Shown here: positions 8,056-16,727 of the stretch, in pieces
Position numbering within the stretch: position 1 is the stretch's first letter
How the letters are laid out: each line of letters begins with the position of its first letter
The notes under the pieces: model-generated
What the model saw: the letters and a program-made list of their open reading frames with translations, nothing else
What the model was told of the DNA's origin: nothing
Databases searched by the model: none
Position numbers and translations under genes: made by a program
DNA from: Flavipsychrobacter sp.
GTDB taxonomy: Bacteria > Bacteroidota > Bacteroidia > Chitinophagales > Chitinophagaceae
NCBI GenBank assembly: GCA_016787265.1
Contig: JAEUVF010000001.1
Coordinates: 62,001 to 126,000 of the forward strand
Direction of reading: 5' to 3'
DNA: 64,000 nucleotides

Positions 8056-11000
8056 ATGACAACCAAATCAAAACTGCTGAGCTGGGGACTTTGTTGCCTG
8101 TTGATGCTTTGCACACTGGCGCAAATTCAGGCCCAGTCTCCCGGAGGTGCCGTAACAGGTACCGTTCGAAATGCCGCGTCGGAACCCCTTGCAGGCTCTA
8201 CTGTTAAGCTTGAAAACAGTTCCAATCGTTTTTCAAGGAGTACACAGTCGGATGCCAGCGGAAATTTCCGGTTTGAGGATGTTCCTTATGCCAATGGCTA
8301 CCGGCTTACGATTAGTAATGTGGGGTATGCCGACAAAGTACTTACCGGTCTGAACCACAGTAGTGCCAATCCTTTAAGGCTTCAGGAGCAACTCGAAGAG
8401 TCTGCCAAAAGCCTGGATGAGATGGTGGTGGTAGGGTATGGTAAAACCAGTAAACGCGACCTGACCGGTGCGGTTAAATCCATCAAGGCAGAAGAGTTTA
8501 ACAAAGGAATCATCAACTCACCCGAGGAATTACTCCAGGGTAAAGTGGCTGGTGTGAATGTAACTGCCTCCAGTGGTGAGCCAGGTGCTCCACAGAGCAT
8601 TACGATTCGTGGTCCGGGTGGTGTACGTACCGGAAGTACGCCGCTTTTTGTAATTGACGGTATGGCGCTTGATAATTCTTCAACGGGAGGAGCTGTTAAT
8701 CCACTTACCTTCCTGAACCCACAGGATATTGAGTCTATAGATGTGTTGAAAGACGCATCAGCAACAGCCATTTACGGAGCGAGAGGCGCCAATGGCGTAG
8801 TGCTGATCACCACGAAAAAAGGCAGATCCGGATTTTCATCTGTGAACTACAATTTTACTGCCGGTGTTAGTAAAATCGCAAATCCACTGCCGTTGTTCTC
8901 TACGGAAGAGTATAAAAGACAGGTCGTTGCCCTGGGCGGAGAACTGGAAGATTTCGGTGGCAGCACCAACTGGCAGGATGAGATCACCAGAACTGCCTTC
9001 ACCCAGAATCATAACCTGGCAGTTTCCGGTGGTGTGAATAAACTGACCTATTATGCTAGCCTTGGTATGCAGTTACAGGAAGGTGTTATTCAGCGGAATG
9101 ACCTGAAACGTTATAACGGACGTATCAATATCACGCAGAAACTTTGGGATGATCGGCTAACCCTGGATATCAACCTGAATGCCAATAATACAGTTAACAG
9201 GCGTCCGAATATTGGAAGTCTGATTGGCGGCGCCATTTCCACCAACCCCACCATTCCAGCCCTTAATGCAGATGGTACTCCCTATGTTTTTGAAAACGGT
9301 ATCAATCCGCTCAAAACACTGGAACTGGAAAAAGACTGGTCAACTATTAACCGGGTGATAGGAAATGTTGCAGCCACCTTGAAAATTATAAAAGGACTGG
9401 AATATAAAGTCAACATAGGTATCGATAACTCTACCGGTGTACGTGATGTGCAGTCGCTTCCAAATGCAGTTCCGCAGCGCGATGGCCGCCTGGAAACCTA
9501 CAATACGTATAATAAAAACGTATTGATGGAGCATTATTTCACCTATAATTTCAATATCAATAACCTGCATAAGTTTACCGCGCTTGCCGGTTATTCCTAC
9601 CAGGATATTTACCTGCAGGGCCGCGGTAGCAGTATCAACCGCTTCCCGATTGGAGGTGTAGAGCCTATCTATAATCCAGGTACCGGACAGGAACTAACGC
9701 TGGCGAATAACCGACCTTCCGGTTACGCAGTTCAAAATGAATTGCAGTCCTTTTTTGGACGTCTGAATTACAATTTTGACAACCGCTATTTGTTCACTGC
9801 TACCCTTCGTGCTGATGGTTCTTCGAAGTTTGGTGAAAACAACAAGTACGGTATTTTCCCATCTTTCTCAGCAGCTTGGAACATTGCGCAGGAAAAATTC
9901 TTTAATAGCACCTGGATTTCCAGCTTAAAATTGAGAGGTGGTTGGGGACAAACCGGTAACCAGGAAATTCCTGCAAAAATCACACAGCCGCTGTTCACTG
10001 CAACCGTTTCCGGTAATGCCAGTTATCCGCTGGATGCCGGTACTACTTATCCTGCCGGTGTATTCTTTACCCGCCTGGCTAACCCTGATATTCAGTGGGA
10101 GGTTTCAACACAAATCGATCTCGGATTTGATTTTGGCCTGTTCAACGGAGCCTTGAATGGTACGGTTGATTATTTCCGCAAAGTGACTAATAACATCCTG
10201 CTACAGGTTCCGCCGGCAGATCCCGTTCAGCCAGCCGCAACTACCTGGTCCAATATCAAGGATATGAATATTGTCAACCAGGGTGTGGAAATAGATCTGA
10301 ATTATCAGCATAGAAAAGGACCTGTTAATTACACCATTGGTGGTAATATCACTTTTATTGACAACGTAGTGAAGAATTCTCCCTATACCGTAATTCCATC
10401 CGGTTCTGCTTCGGGCTCGGGACTTACTTCGGCTACTATTAATGGTTATATCAACGGTTCACCGATTGGTGCTTTTTACCTGTTGGATTTTACCGGATTT
10501 GACCGGGACGGACTGAGTGTGTACCGCGATGCGAACCAGGATGGTTTTGTAAATGATCGCGACCGCGTGGTTTTAGGAACAGCACTTCCAAAAAGAATCT
10601 TCAGCTTGTATGGAACAATGGGTTATAAAGCGTTTGATTTAGCCATCAACTTCAACGGTGTGTCTGGTAATAAACTCTATGATAATACTGAAAATGCCGG
10701 CTCTTACAAGGCACTTATCGCCAAGGGTGTGAATACGTTTACATCTGCAGTGAAATACCCTGAAGAGTCCACAACCAACGATGCCCGGGTATCCTCCCGT
10801 TTCCTGAAAGATGGAAGTTTCTTCCGGTTGAACAACCTGGCACTTGGGTATACCCTGCCCATGACTAAAGTCGGAAACGGGCAGTTTATCAAGCAGATTC
10901 GTTTTTCACTGACCGGACAGAATCTCTTCGTAATAACAAAGTATGACGGATTTGATCCGGAGGTGAATGCTGACCGTAACATTGATAACGTACTTTCTTA

Positions 11001-11067
11001 CGGTGTTGATTATCTGAGTTATCCCAGGGCCCGTTCGTTCATTCTGGGAATTAATGTTCAATTTTAA
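8056..11067 (+). CDS. SusC/RagA-family TonB-linked outer-membrane transporter (pair 1)
   Basis: This TonB-dependent porin half of a SusCD nutrient importer is 1003 residues from ATG 8056. The frame extends to TTG 8005, but the ATG gives a proper signal peptide ending at AQA/Q. Domains in order: signal peptide (about 1-27), carboxypeptidase-regulatory-like beta-sandwich ('TGTVRNAASEPLAGSTVKL', about 32-105), the SusC signature 'LDEMVVVGYG', plug domain with 'PLFVIDGM' and 'VLKDASATAIYGARGANGVVLITTKKG', then a 22-stranded barrel ending in '...GINVQF' with the terminal Phe. The SusD partner starts 10 nt downstream. No FecR/sigma gene is present, so TonB-box signalling is not indicated. The substrate is unknown; nearby phosphatases may hint at phosphorylated compounds. 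Confidence 0.97.
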   Translation: MTTKSKLLSWGLCCLLMLCTLAQIQAQSPGGAVTGTVRNAASEPLAGSTVKLENSSNRFSRSTQSDASGNFRFEDVPYANGYRLTISNVGYADKVLTGLNHSSANPLRLQEQLEESAKSLDEMVVVGYGKTSKRDLTGAVKSIKAEEFNKGIINSPEELLQGKVAGVNVTASSGEPGAPQSITIRGPGGVRTGSTPLFVIDGMALDNSSTGGAVNPLTFLNPQDIESIDVLKDASATAIYGARGANGVVLITTKKGRSGFSSVNYNFTAGVSKIANPLPLFSTEEYKRQVVALGGELEDFGGSTNWQDEITRTAFTQNHNLAVSGGVNKLTYYASLGMQLQEGVIQRNDLKRYNGRINITQKLWDDRLTLDINLNANNTVNRRPNIGSLIGGAISTNPTIPALNADGTPYVFENGINPLKTLELEKDWSTINRVIGNVAATLKIIKGLEYKVNIGIDNSTGVRDVQSLPNAVPQRDGRLETYNTYNKNVLMEHYFTYNFNINNLHKFTALAGYSYQDIYLQGRGSSINRFPIGGVEPIYNPGTGQELTLANNRPSGYAVQNELQSFFGRLNYNFDNRYLFTATLRADGSSKFGENNKYGIFPSFSAAWNIAQEKFFNSTWISSLKLRGGWGQTGNQEIPAKITQPLFTATVSGNASYPLDAGTTYPAGVFFTRLANPDIQWEVSTQIDLGFDFGLFNGALNGTVDYFRKVTNNILLQVPPADPVQPAATTWSNIKDMNIVNQGVEIDLNYQHRKGPVNYTIGGNITFIDNVVKNSPYTVIPSGSASGSGLTSATINGYINGSPIGAFYLLDFTGFDRDGLSVYRDANQDGFVNDRDRVVLGTALPKRIFSLYGTMGYKAFDLAINFNGVSGNKLYDNTENAGSYKALIAKGVNTFTSAVKYPEESTTNDARVSSRFLKDGSFFRLNNLALGYTLPMTKVGNGQFIKQIRFSLTGQNLFVITKYDGFDPEVNADRNIDNVLSYGVDYLSYPRARSFILGINVQF

Positions 11068-11077
11068 AAAATCGGTT

Positions 11078-12766
11078 ATGTTTAAATATAGTAAGATCCT
11101 TATGATTGCTGTTACAACCGCTACGGTGTTGAGTGGTTGTACCAAGCTGAATGAAGTGGTGCTGGATGAATCTTCCGCTACCGGCTTAACTCCGAAACAG
11201 GCCGCAGAAGGAGCAATTGCTCCTGTTTACGCACTGTTACCTTCTCTTTTCCAGCATACCCGTTATTTTGCATTGCAGGAAATTTCTACTGACGAGGCCA
11301 TCCTTCCTTACCGGGGAGGTACCGACTGGGGTGACAATGGTATCTATATCGGTATGCATACCCATAATTTCTCCACCACTGATCCCAATATTCGGAATGT
11401 GTTTAATGAGCTGGTGCAGAGTCTGTCACGTTGTATTACTGCAATTAATGCACTTCCTGCTAATACAGATCCATCTGCTCCAGCCTACCTGGCTGAAGCC
11501 CGCGGCATGCGCGCCTATTACTCCTGGATGTTGCTCGACCTGTATGGGTTGATCTTCGTGAAGGATAATCCGTCAGACATTTCCACCATTCTTCGCGGAG
11601 CAGAAGCTGTAGAATACATAAAGTCTGAGTTGTTGGCAGTTGAGCCATTGCTTGGTAATACGCCTACCCATGGAAGACTTAGTAAAGCTGCTGTATGGGG
11701 CTTGTTGGCAAGATTACATCTGAACGCTCCTGTATATTCTGACATTTATGCCAATCAATTCAATTTCGGAGAGGCTGATATGGATAAAGTAATCGAATAC
11801 TGTGATAAGATTATCAGCAGTGGAACATACCAGTTCTCCCCGGAATATTTTGACATCTTTGATGATGATAACAACACCAATAAAGAAATCATTTTTGCAG
11901 CTGATCAGCGGGCGGAGTTAAATGGCCATAACCGACTGGCTTATTTCTCCCTGTCTGGTGATCAGTTCCCGCTGCCCGAATTTCCAGGTGCAAATGGAAC
12001 CGATGGACCTGGTATCACTTCCGATTTTTATGAAACCTGGGAATCGGCATATGGTCCGGTAGATCCAGCAGCTGCCGATCAGCGTTTCTATAAACAAAAT
12101 CTCTCGATTTATTCGAATGCGAATGATACCTGTGTGCCTGCTGCCAATTTTCACATCAACCGCGGGATTTTGCGTGGGCAACAATATGGCCTGATCCGTC
12201 GCAACGGGGTATTCCTCCGTTGCCCGAATGGCGATATGAAAGTGGGTCCGCTTTTTCATGATACCCGCAACCGCCCAACACTGGCAGTTAATTTCACCAA
12301 GCAAATTGATTTCACTACAGAAGGAAGCAACTACCCAACCGGTTACCGCGTGGAGAAATATGAATTCAGTCGCAAGTCTGTTAGCGGCCGGAATTTTGGA
12401 GAAGCCAATATTGTTATCCTGCGCCTCGCTGATATTTACCTGATGCGTGCAGAAGCCAAATTAAGGAAAGGTGATGCGGCCGGTGCGCTTGCAGACGTAA
12501 ATATCGTTCGTGCTGCCAGAACTGCCCGTGGTACCATTCCGGCACTGACTGAAATGAACCTGGACATTCTGTTTCGCGAAAGAGGATTTGAATTGTATTG
12601 GGAAATGGTACGTCGTACAGATATGATTCGCTTTGGAAAATATGAAGGTACCTGGACAGAGAAAACGGATAACAATCCGCAGAAAAGAATCTTCCCGATT
12701 CCTCAAACTGCCATCGACGGAGCATCCAACATTCCGAATTACCTGGTTCAAAACCCGGGGTATTAA
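11078..12766 (+). CDS. SusD/RagB-family surface nutrient-binding lipoprotein (pair 1)
   Basis: This partner of the preceding SusC captures substrate at the cell surface. ATG 11078 is chosen over the upstream in-frame codon inside the SusC gene because it gives a lipoprotein signal, 'TTATVLSGC', with the lipid Cys near residue 21; length is 562. SusD features include TPR-like helices ('ARGMRAYYSWMLLDLYGLIFVKD'), the C-terminal 'ADIYLMRAEAKLRKGDAAGALADVNIVRAAR' and 'ERGFELYWEMVRRTDMIRFGKYE', ending 'NYLVQNPGY' as usual for the family. A strong terminator follows, so the unit seems to be susC-susD only, without a glycosidase. Confidence 0.96.
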   Translation: MFKYSKILMIAVTTATVLSGCTKLNEVVLDESSATGLTPKQAAEGAIAPVYALLPSLFQHTRYFALQEISTDEAILPYRGGTDWGDNGIYIGMHTHNFSTTDPNIRNVFNELVQSLSRCITAINALPANTDPSAPAYLAEARGMRAYYSWMLLDLYGLIFVKDNPSDISTILRGAEAVEYIKSELLAVEPLLGNTPTHGRLSKAAVWGLLARLHLNAPVYSDIYANQFNFGEADMDKVIEYCDKIISSGTYQFSPEYFDIFDDDNNTNKEIIFAADQRAELNGHNRLAYFSLSGDQFPLPEFPGANGTDGPGITSDFYETWESAYGPVDPAAADQRFYKQNLSIYSNANDTCVPAANFHINRGILRGQQYGLIRRNGVFLRCPNGDMKVGPLFHDTRNRPTLAVNFTKQIDFTTEGSNYPTGYRVEKYEFSRKSVSGRNFGEANIVILRLADIYLMRAEAKLRKGDAAGALADVNIVRAARTARGTIPALTEMNLDILFRERGFELYWEMVRRTDMIRFGKYEGTWTEKTDNNPQKRIFPIPQTAIDGASNIPNYLVQNPGY

Positions 12767-12798
12767 TAAAAAAGCAATAGCAGCAACAGTTTGGTTTA

Positions 12799-12830
12799 AA
12801 AATGGCAGGAGTGATTCCTGCCATTTTTTT
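12799..12830. terminator. Bidirectional intrinsic terminator between SusD and phosphatase genes
   Basis: A 12-bp perfect stem (AAAATGGCAGGA at 12799-12810 with TCCTGCCATTTT at 12816-12827) and a 5-nt loop are flanked by A and T runs. It lies between the convergent SusD (+) and phosphatase (-) genes. Confidence 0.9.
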
Positions 12831-14643
12831 ATTTGAGTGCTTCCCTGATTTTGTGATGAATCGCGGTGTTCTCATAAACACCGGTAAATAAATAGGAGCG
12901 GGGACCATAGGCAAATACCGGAACAGGTGTGGCGGTATGGTCATTGGTGCTGAAATGACCGCTAACACTGCCTTTGGATGGATCTCCATTTACCAATGTA
13001 AGACCTCCTGTTTCATGATCTGCTGTTACAATTACCAGTGTTTCTCCGTCTTTATCAGCAAACTCCAGGGCCGCTTTTACCACCTGGTCGAAATCCAGTA
13101 ATTCTGCTACCAGGGTTGGGAGGTGATTGTTGTGTCCGCCATTGTCTATCTGGGAGCCTTCCTGTACCAGCAGAAATCCTTTTGAGTTGGAGGATAAAAA
13201 TTGCAGCCCTTTCTGGAAAGCTTCTACAGCCCAATTCCCTCTTCCCTGTAATGCGGCTTTCCCTGCACGTTCTTCCAGAACAATCCATTTTCCACTGGCT
13301 GCTGATGGTAATGCACTTATGGTTTCGACCAGTTTAAATGCTGGCATTTCTGAATTGATAATGGATGAAAAATTTCTTTCGCCGGTTCCTATCAGCAGAT
13401 CAATCGGTTCCTTTGCCAGATCTCTTAAAATTGCTTCACTGCTGTTACGCTCCGACTGATGCGCATAGAAGTCAGCAGGAGTGGCGTCTGTGATATCACC
13501 GGTTGTTATGATGGCGGTCTTCTTGCCTTTTTCTTTCATTAAAACTGGCAATAGGGGAATAGCTACCCCTGTATGATCCACCCCAACAGCCCTGTTATTG
13601 GTTTTGATGCCTGCTGAAAAAGCTGTGCTGCCAGGTGCAGAATCGGTAATATAACTGTCATATGAACTGGTTAGTGATAATCCGGTTGCCCTGAACTGAT
13701 AAAGGTTCAGCTTATTGAAATTCGCTGAATAACCTGCATGTATATGCGCTAATCCCATTCCATCTCCAATCAACAGAATAATATTTTTGGGGGCTTTTTT
13801 AGCGCCATCTGACCGGTAGCCGGGTTGATAAACCGAACTGCCAGGTTGCTTATTAATGAAAGTGGAATTTTTAAACTTTTGCATGAAGCCGGCCAGTTCC
13901 GGAATATGATCCGTATTCATATAATCCACTTCCAGTTTGCCAAGCTCATACCAGGCATTGATAAAATCCGGGGCATTCCAGAACCGTATTTTTTTTCCGA
14001 GCTGATGTGTTTCCTTAATCACCTTTTCCAATGCGGCCCGTTCAGCTGCCGGGATGATTCCCTTTCCATTCCAGCTGGTATACTTGCGAAGATTAGCGCT
14101 CAGTAAGGGTACGCGATTGGTTATCGAAGCATCATATTTTTCCCAGGGCAACCCATCATACAGAATGAATGCCGGATACTTGCCAAAGTCCGCTACCGGC
14201 GGTTTATTGCCAGATAATACGATTTGTAGTTGCCTGCTGCCTATGATCTCGGGATAGGTTTTCAAAACAGCGATTAAGGTATCGAGGCAGGGATTCGTAG
14301 GTGATTTGATATCTACCAGTAACTGTACCCTATAGCTGCTGTCGGCTCCCAGCAATCCTTTGTGCTGCTTCAGTTGCTGCCGCAGAGGATCCAGGTACAA
14401 TGCCTGGATGGTTCTTTCCGGACGCAGATCTTCTTTGTCGTGACCCACCAGGATCTGACCATTTTCCAGGTAAATATCCACTTCAATGGAACCTGCCATG
14501 GCATAATAGGCTGTCCAGAATGGGATCGGTTGTTCGTAATCGTTATGCGAATGGATGGTATAAGCAGGTTGAATATCCTGGCATTTTGCGGAGTTGGATA
14601 TTAGTCCGGATACGAGTAATACAAGTGCAACTAATTTTTTCAT
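12829..14643 (-). CDS. Two-domain secreted enzyme: GDPD/PI-PLC-like domain plus alkaline phosphatase
   Basis: The 604-residue product has a Sec signal (about 1-21). Domain 1 (about 28-265) is a PI-PLC-like phosphodiesterase of the glycerophosphodiester type: 'HSHNDY' near 31-36, 'IEVDIY' and 'VGHD' supply the His/Glu/Asp set. Domain 2 (about 280-604) is an alkaline phosphatase with 'IGDGMG', the nucleophile motif 'TDSAPGSTAFSAG' (Ser after Asp) and the metal motif 'TADHETGGL'. It can in principle cleave phosphodiesters and then release phosphate from the monoester in the periplasm or outside the cell. Its ATG overlaps the stop of the upstream acid-phosphatase gene (ATGA), implying translational coupling. 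Confidence 0.9.
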   Translation of the reverse strand: MKKLVALVLLVSGLISNSAKCQDIQPAYTIHSHNDYEQPIPFWTAYYAMAGSIEVDIYLENGQILVGHDKEDLRPERTIQALYLDPLRQQLKQHKGLLGADSSYRVQLLVDIKSPTNPCLDTLIAVLKTYPEIIGSRQLQIVLSGNKPPVADFGKYPAFILYDGLPWEKYDASITNRVPLLSANLRKYTSWNGKGIIPAAERAALEKVIKETHQLGKKIRFWNAPDFINAWYELGKLEVDYMNTDHIPELAGFMQKFKNSTFINKQPGSSVYQPGYRSDGAKKAPKNIILLIGDGMGLAHIHAGYSANFNKLNLYQFRATGLSLTSSYDSYITDSAPGSTAFSAGIKTNNRAVGVDHTGVAIPLLPVLMKEKGKKTAIITTGDITDATPADFYAHQSERNSSEAILRDLAKEPIDLLIGTGERNFSSIINSEMPAFKLVETISALPSAASGKWIVLEERAGKAALQGRGNWAVEAFQKGLQFLSSNSKGFLLVQEGSQIDNGGHNNHLPTLVAELLDFDQVVKAALEFADKDGETLVIVTADHETGGLTLVNGDPSKGSVSGHFSTNDHTATPVPVFAYGPRSYLFTGVYENTAIHHKIREALK

Positions 14644-15629
14644 TTTGGTAAACTTACGGTGTGAATAATCTGATCTTTATAATCTATGAACTGAACAAGG
14701 ATTTCTTTGCCCGTTATTGAAAAAGTTGCGAAGCCCTGGGTGCCAACAGCAAATTTTCCGCCATTGGGATGCAATTGTACCGGTCTTGCTTCAGACCCTG
14801 CTCCTGAAATGATATGATGTGTTGGTCCGGCTGGCTTTACATGCTCCAGGTGATGTTCATGTCCGGCAATGTACAGATCCACTTTGTACTGGTGGAACAA
14901 CGGCTCCAGGAATGCTTTCATATTGGCTACATCTTTTGAATCTTTTCTCCAGCCGCCGGTATAGAGCGGGTGATGCCCTACTGCAATTTTCCATTTCGCT
15001 TTTGATTGTGACAATTCACGTATAATCCATTCTTTTTGTTGCTGAACATATCCTTTCCGGTACTTTACTGAATCATACGCATGGCCACGCATTTCCTTTT
15101 CAATGGGATCGGTATCCAACAAAAGGATCAAAACAGAATTTGCTGTATCGGCTTCGCGGAATTTTTTACTATAGTAGCGCGATGGCATACTCCACCGGCT
15201 GCTGATCTGGCTATACTCCACTTGTGCATCGGGGTTAGATGCGTAATCGTGATTGCCCAACACCGGATACCAGCGAACATGCAGTGATTGTGCACGGTAA
15301 ATGGATTCAAAGGAACTGATCCAGTGATAATCCCTGGTACTGGCTACTCCATATGGGTAAAAATTATCACCTGTAGCAACCACAAAATCCGCGTCAAGAT
15401 CATGCGCGGCTTTCCCCATACCAGCAGCTACTTCTTTCTGATAATTTTCTCCATTCCTGCCCCAGTCGCCGATTACAAGGAAGTGCAGTGCCTTGTCCAG
15501 TTTTTTAATGCCTTTAATGTTTCCTCCTTTGTAGCCCAGGTCTTCCACAAGAGGCGCCTGAGCCATTGTTGATCCGGGAAGACCAACTGCCAGTACTGCA
15601 GCCATGCAGATACTTAACCAATTTTTCAT
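14640..15629 (-). CDS. Purple-acid-phosphatase-like metallophosphoesterase, secreted
   Basis: This 329-residue enzyme resembles tartrate-resistant acid phosphatase (type 5). ATG 15629 is chosen because it begins a signal peptide ending at TMAQA; the longer frame adds 44 residues with no role. All five metallophosphoesterase motifs are visible: 'GDWG', 'GDNFYPYG' (the Tyr ligand of purple acid phosphatases), 'GNHDY', 'GHHPLY' and 'GHEHHLEHV'. It probably hydrolyses phosphomonoesters outside the cytoplasm with a dinuclear metal centre. It is translationally coupled to the downstream GDPD-alkaline phosphatase gene, forming a phosphate-scavenging pair. Confidence 0.9.
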   Translation of the reverse strand: MKNWLSICMAAVLAVGLPGSTMAQAPLVEDLGYKGGNIKGIKKLDKALHFLVIGDWGRNGENYQKEVAAGMGKAAHDLDADFVVATGDNFYPYGVASTRDYHWISSFESIYRAQSLHVRWYPVLGNHDYASNPDAQVEYSQISSRWSMPSRYYSKKFREADTANSVLILLLDTDPIEKEMRGHAYDSVKYRKGYVQQQKEWIIRELSQSKAKWKIAVGHHPLYTGGWRKDSKDVANMKAFLEPLFHQYKVDLYIAGHEHHLEHVKPAGPTHHIISGAGSEARPVQLHPNGGKFAVGTQGFATFSITGKEILVQFIDYKDQIIHTVSLPK

Positions 15630-15857
15630 GTCCGTTTTTTTATGTGTGAATGTAAAAGGCAAACTGGAGTTACAGGGATGTATTGGAGTTATTTCTATGT
15701 TGTCAAATTTAAGCGATATGCCTTCGTTTAAAACATTCACAAAGGAGATAAATAGGGTCATTTTGCGTCATAAATTCGTTGCTTTGCGCACGTTTGTCTA
15801 GGGGTATTTAAATCGTTGGTTTTGGGTAAATATTATTGAAGATGCTTAACTTGTAGA
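15630..15857. other. Divergent intergenic region
   Basis: This 228-nt AT-rich gap lies between the phosphatase pair (-) and the DUF1579 gene (+). It must contain two promoters, but no sequence matches the TTTG-N19-TAnnTTTG pattern convincingly. No RNA element or palindrome stands out. Confidence 0.4.
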
Positions 15858-16358
15858 ATGGAAAAAATGAGCTTTGCTATCTCTCAGGAGAGAGGAAAAC
15901 ACAAAGATTTGCAGGCCTTTGTTGGAAAATGGAAAGGTGTCAGCAGAGTTTGGCTGGAAGCAGGCCAGATGTCGGATGAATCTCCCATTGAAGGTGCCAT
16001 TGAACCGGTACTGGAAGGCCGGTTTTTACTGCATCGTTACAAAACTCGTTTTAAAGACCGCGATATTGAAGGATTATACCTCATCGGATTTGATTTGCAA
16101 TCCAACCAGTTCCAGGTTACCTGGGTCGACAGCTTTCACATGAGTACCGCCATTATGTTCAGTAAGGGAAATCCAAACGATCAGGATTTTCAGGTGCTTG
16201 GATCCTTTCCCGATCAACAGGAGCCTCCGCAACAATGGGGCTGGCGAACCGATATGCACTTTGAAGGCGAAGAGCTGGTTATTGTTGCGTATATCATTAC
16301 ACCATCCGGACAGTCTGGAAAAGCAACCGAAATCCGCTATACCAAAATACCAGTATAA
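15858..16358 (+). CDS. DUF1579-like protein
   Basis: This 166-residue cytoplasmic protein has no signal peptide or membrane segment. It shows the DUF1579 layout: 'LQAFVGKWKGVSRVWLEAG' near the N-terminus, a central 'PVLEGRFLLHRYKTRFKDRDIEGLYLIGFDLQSNQFQVTWVD', and a beta-rich C-terminal half, suggesting a lipocalin-like barrel. The biochemical role of the family is not established. It lies just upstream of the long leader of the sulfur operon on the same strand. No T-rich hairpin separates them, but a good promoter candidate does. Confidence 0.7.
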   Translation: MEKMSFAISQERGKHKDLQAFVGKWKGVSRVWLEAGQMSDESPIEGAIEPVLEGRFLLHRYKTRFKDRDIEGLYLIGFDLQSNQFQVTWVDSFHMSTAIMFSKGNPNDQDFQVLGSFPDQQEPPQQWGWRTDMHFEGEELVIVAYIITPSGQSGKATEIRYTKIPV

Positions 16359-16371
16359 ATTTTTTTTCTGG

Positions 16372-16402
16372 TTTGTTAGGAGATATGGAAAAAATATAGT
16401 TG
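16372..16402 (+). promoter_or_regulatory. Candidate promoter of the SusCD-sulfur operon
   Basis: TTTG (16372-16375), a 19-nt spacer and TATAGTTG (16395-16402) match the Bacteroidota primary promoter TTTG-N19-TAnnTTTG with one mismatch. The start site would be near 16409, giving a 5' leader of about 320 nt before the SusC gene, which contains the poly-Cys ORF. Confidence 0.5.
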
Positions 16403-16488
16403 CTTTGTCTATATAAATAGTAGACTAATAGCGAACGGCAACTGTTAACCACCAGCATTGCTGTCTTCAATTAAAAAAACTGACCGAA

Positions 16489-16575
16489 ATGAAACAGTTA
16501 CAAAATCCCATGTGCAAGGGGAGAATGGTGGTTCTTTATTTTATCTACACCCGGTCCTCTTTTTGTTGCTGCTGA
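16489..16575 (+). CDS. Putative poly-cysteine leader peptide upstream of sulfur operon
   Basis: A 28-codon ORF begins at ATG 16489 after an A-rich stretch (TTAAAAAAAC), as is common for Bacteroidota translation starts. It ends with the codons TGT TGC TGC TGA (16564-16575), that is Cys-Cys-Cys-stop; another Cys is at residue 9. The middle is hydrophobic and basic (MVVLYFIYTR). Cysteine runs directly before the stop are the mark of leader peptides at which ribosomes stall when cysteinyl-tRNA is scarce; such poly-Cys attenuator ORFs are described in mycobacteria. The following genes concern sulfur compounds, which fits. No expression evidence is available, and the ORF could be accidental. Confidence 0.5.
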   Translation: MKQLQNPMCKGRMVVLYFIYTRSSFCCC

Positions 16576-16727
16576 TTCTTGCAGGCTTGTCATTGACTGA
16601 ACTACACGGTCATTGTATCCATTCATCTGATTTATTCTACTAACAGTCAGGGCTAACCGGCTTTGATCGGTGGTTGATTGAATGCCGGTTTCCCAACTGT
16701 TGAATCACGTAAAAATAATTACTGGAA
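16576..16727 (+). promoter_or_regulatory. Leader between poly-Cys ORF and SusC, with possible attenuator hairpin
   Basis: AACCGGC (16655-16661) and GCCGGTT (16684-16690) are perfect 7-bp arms 22 nt apart, followed by only a short T run, so this is at best a weak terminator. GTCATTG occurs twice (16589-16595 and 16609-16615). These could form alternative structures depending on ribosome position on the leader ORF. This is inference only. Confidence 0.35.

Noticed and set aside
12414..12989. 191-codon open frame on the minus strand across the SusD end and terminator
   Set aside because: It runs through the bidirectional terminator and opposite the conserved C-terminal part of SusD; no signal or domain is present.
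16458..16643. 61-codon ORF in the leader of the sulfur operon, with a hydrophobic middle
   Set aside because: It starts only with TTG, overlaps the ATG-started poly-Cys ORF in another frame, and shows no recognisable family. The hydrophobic stretch follows from the T-rich sequence.
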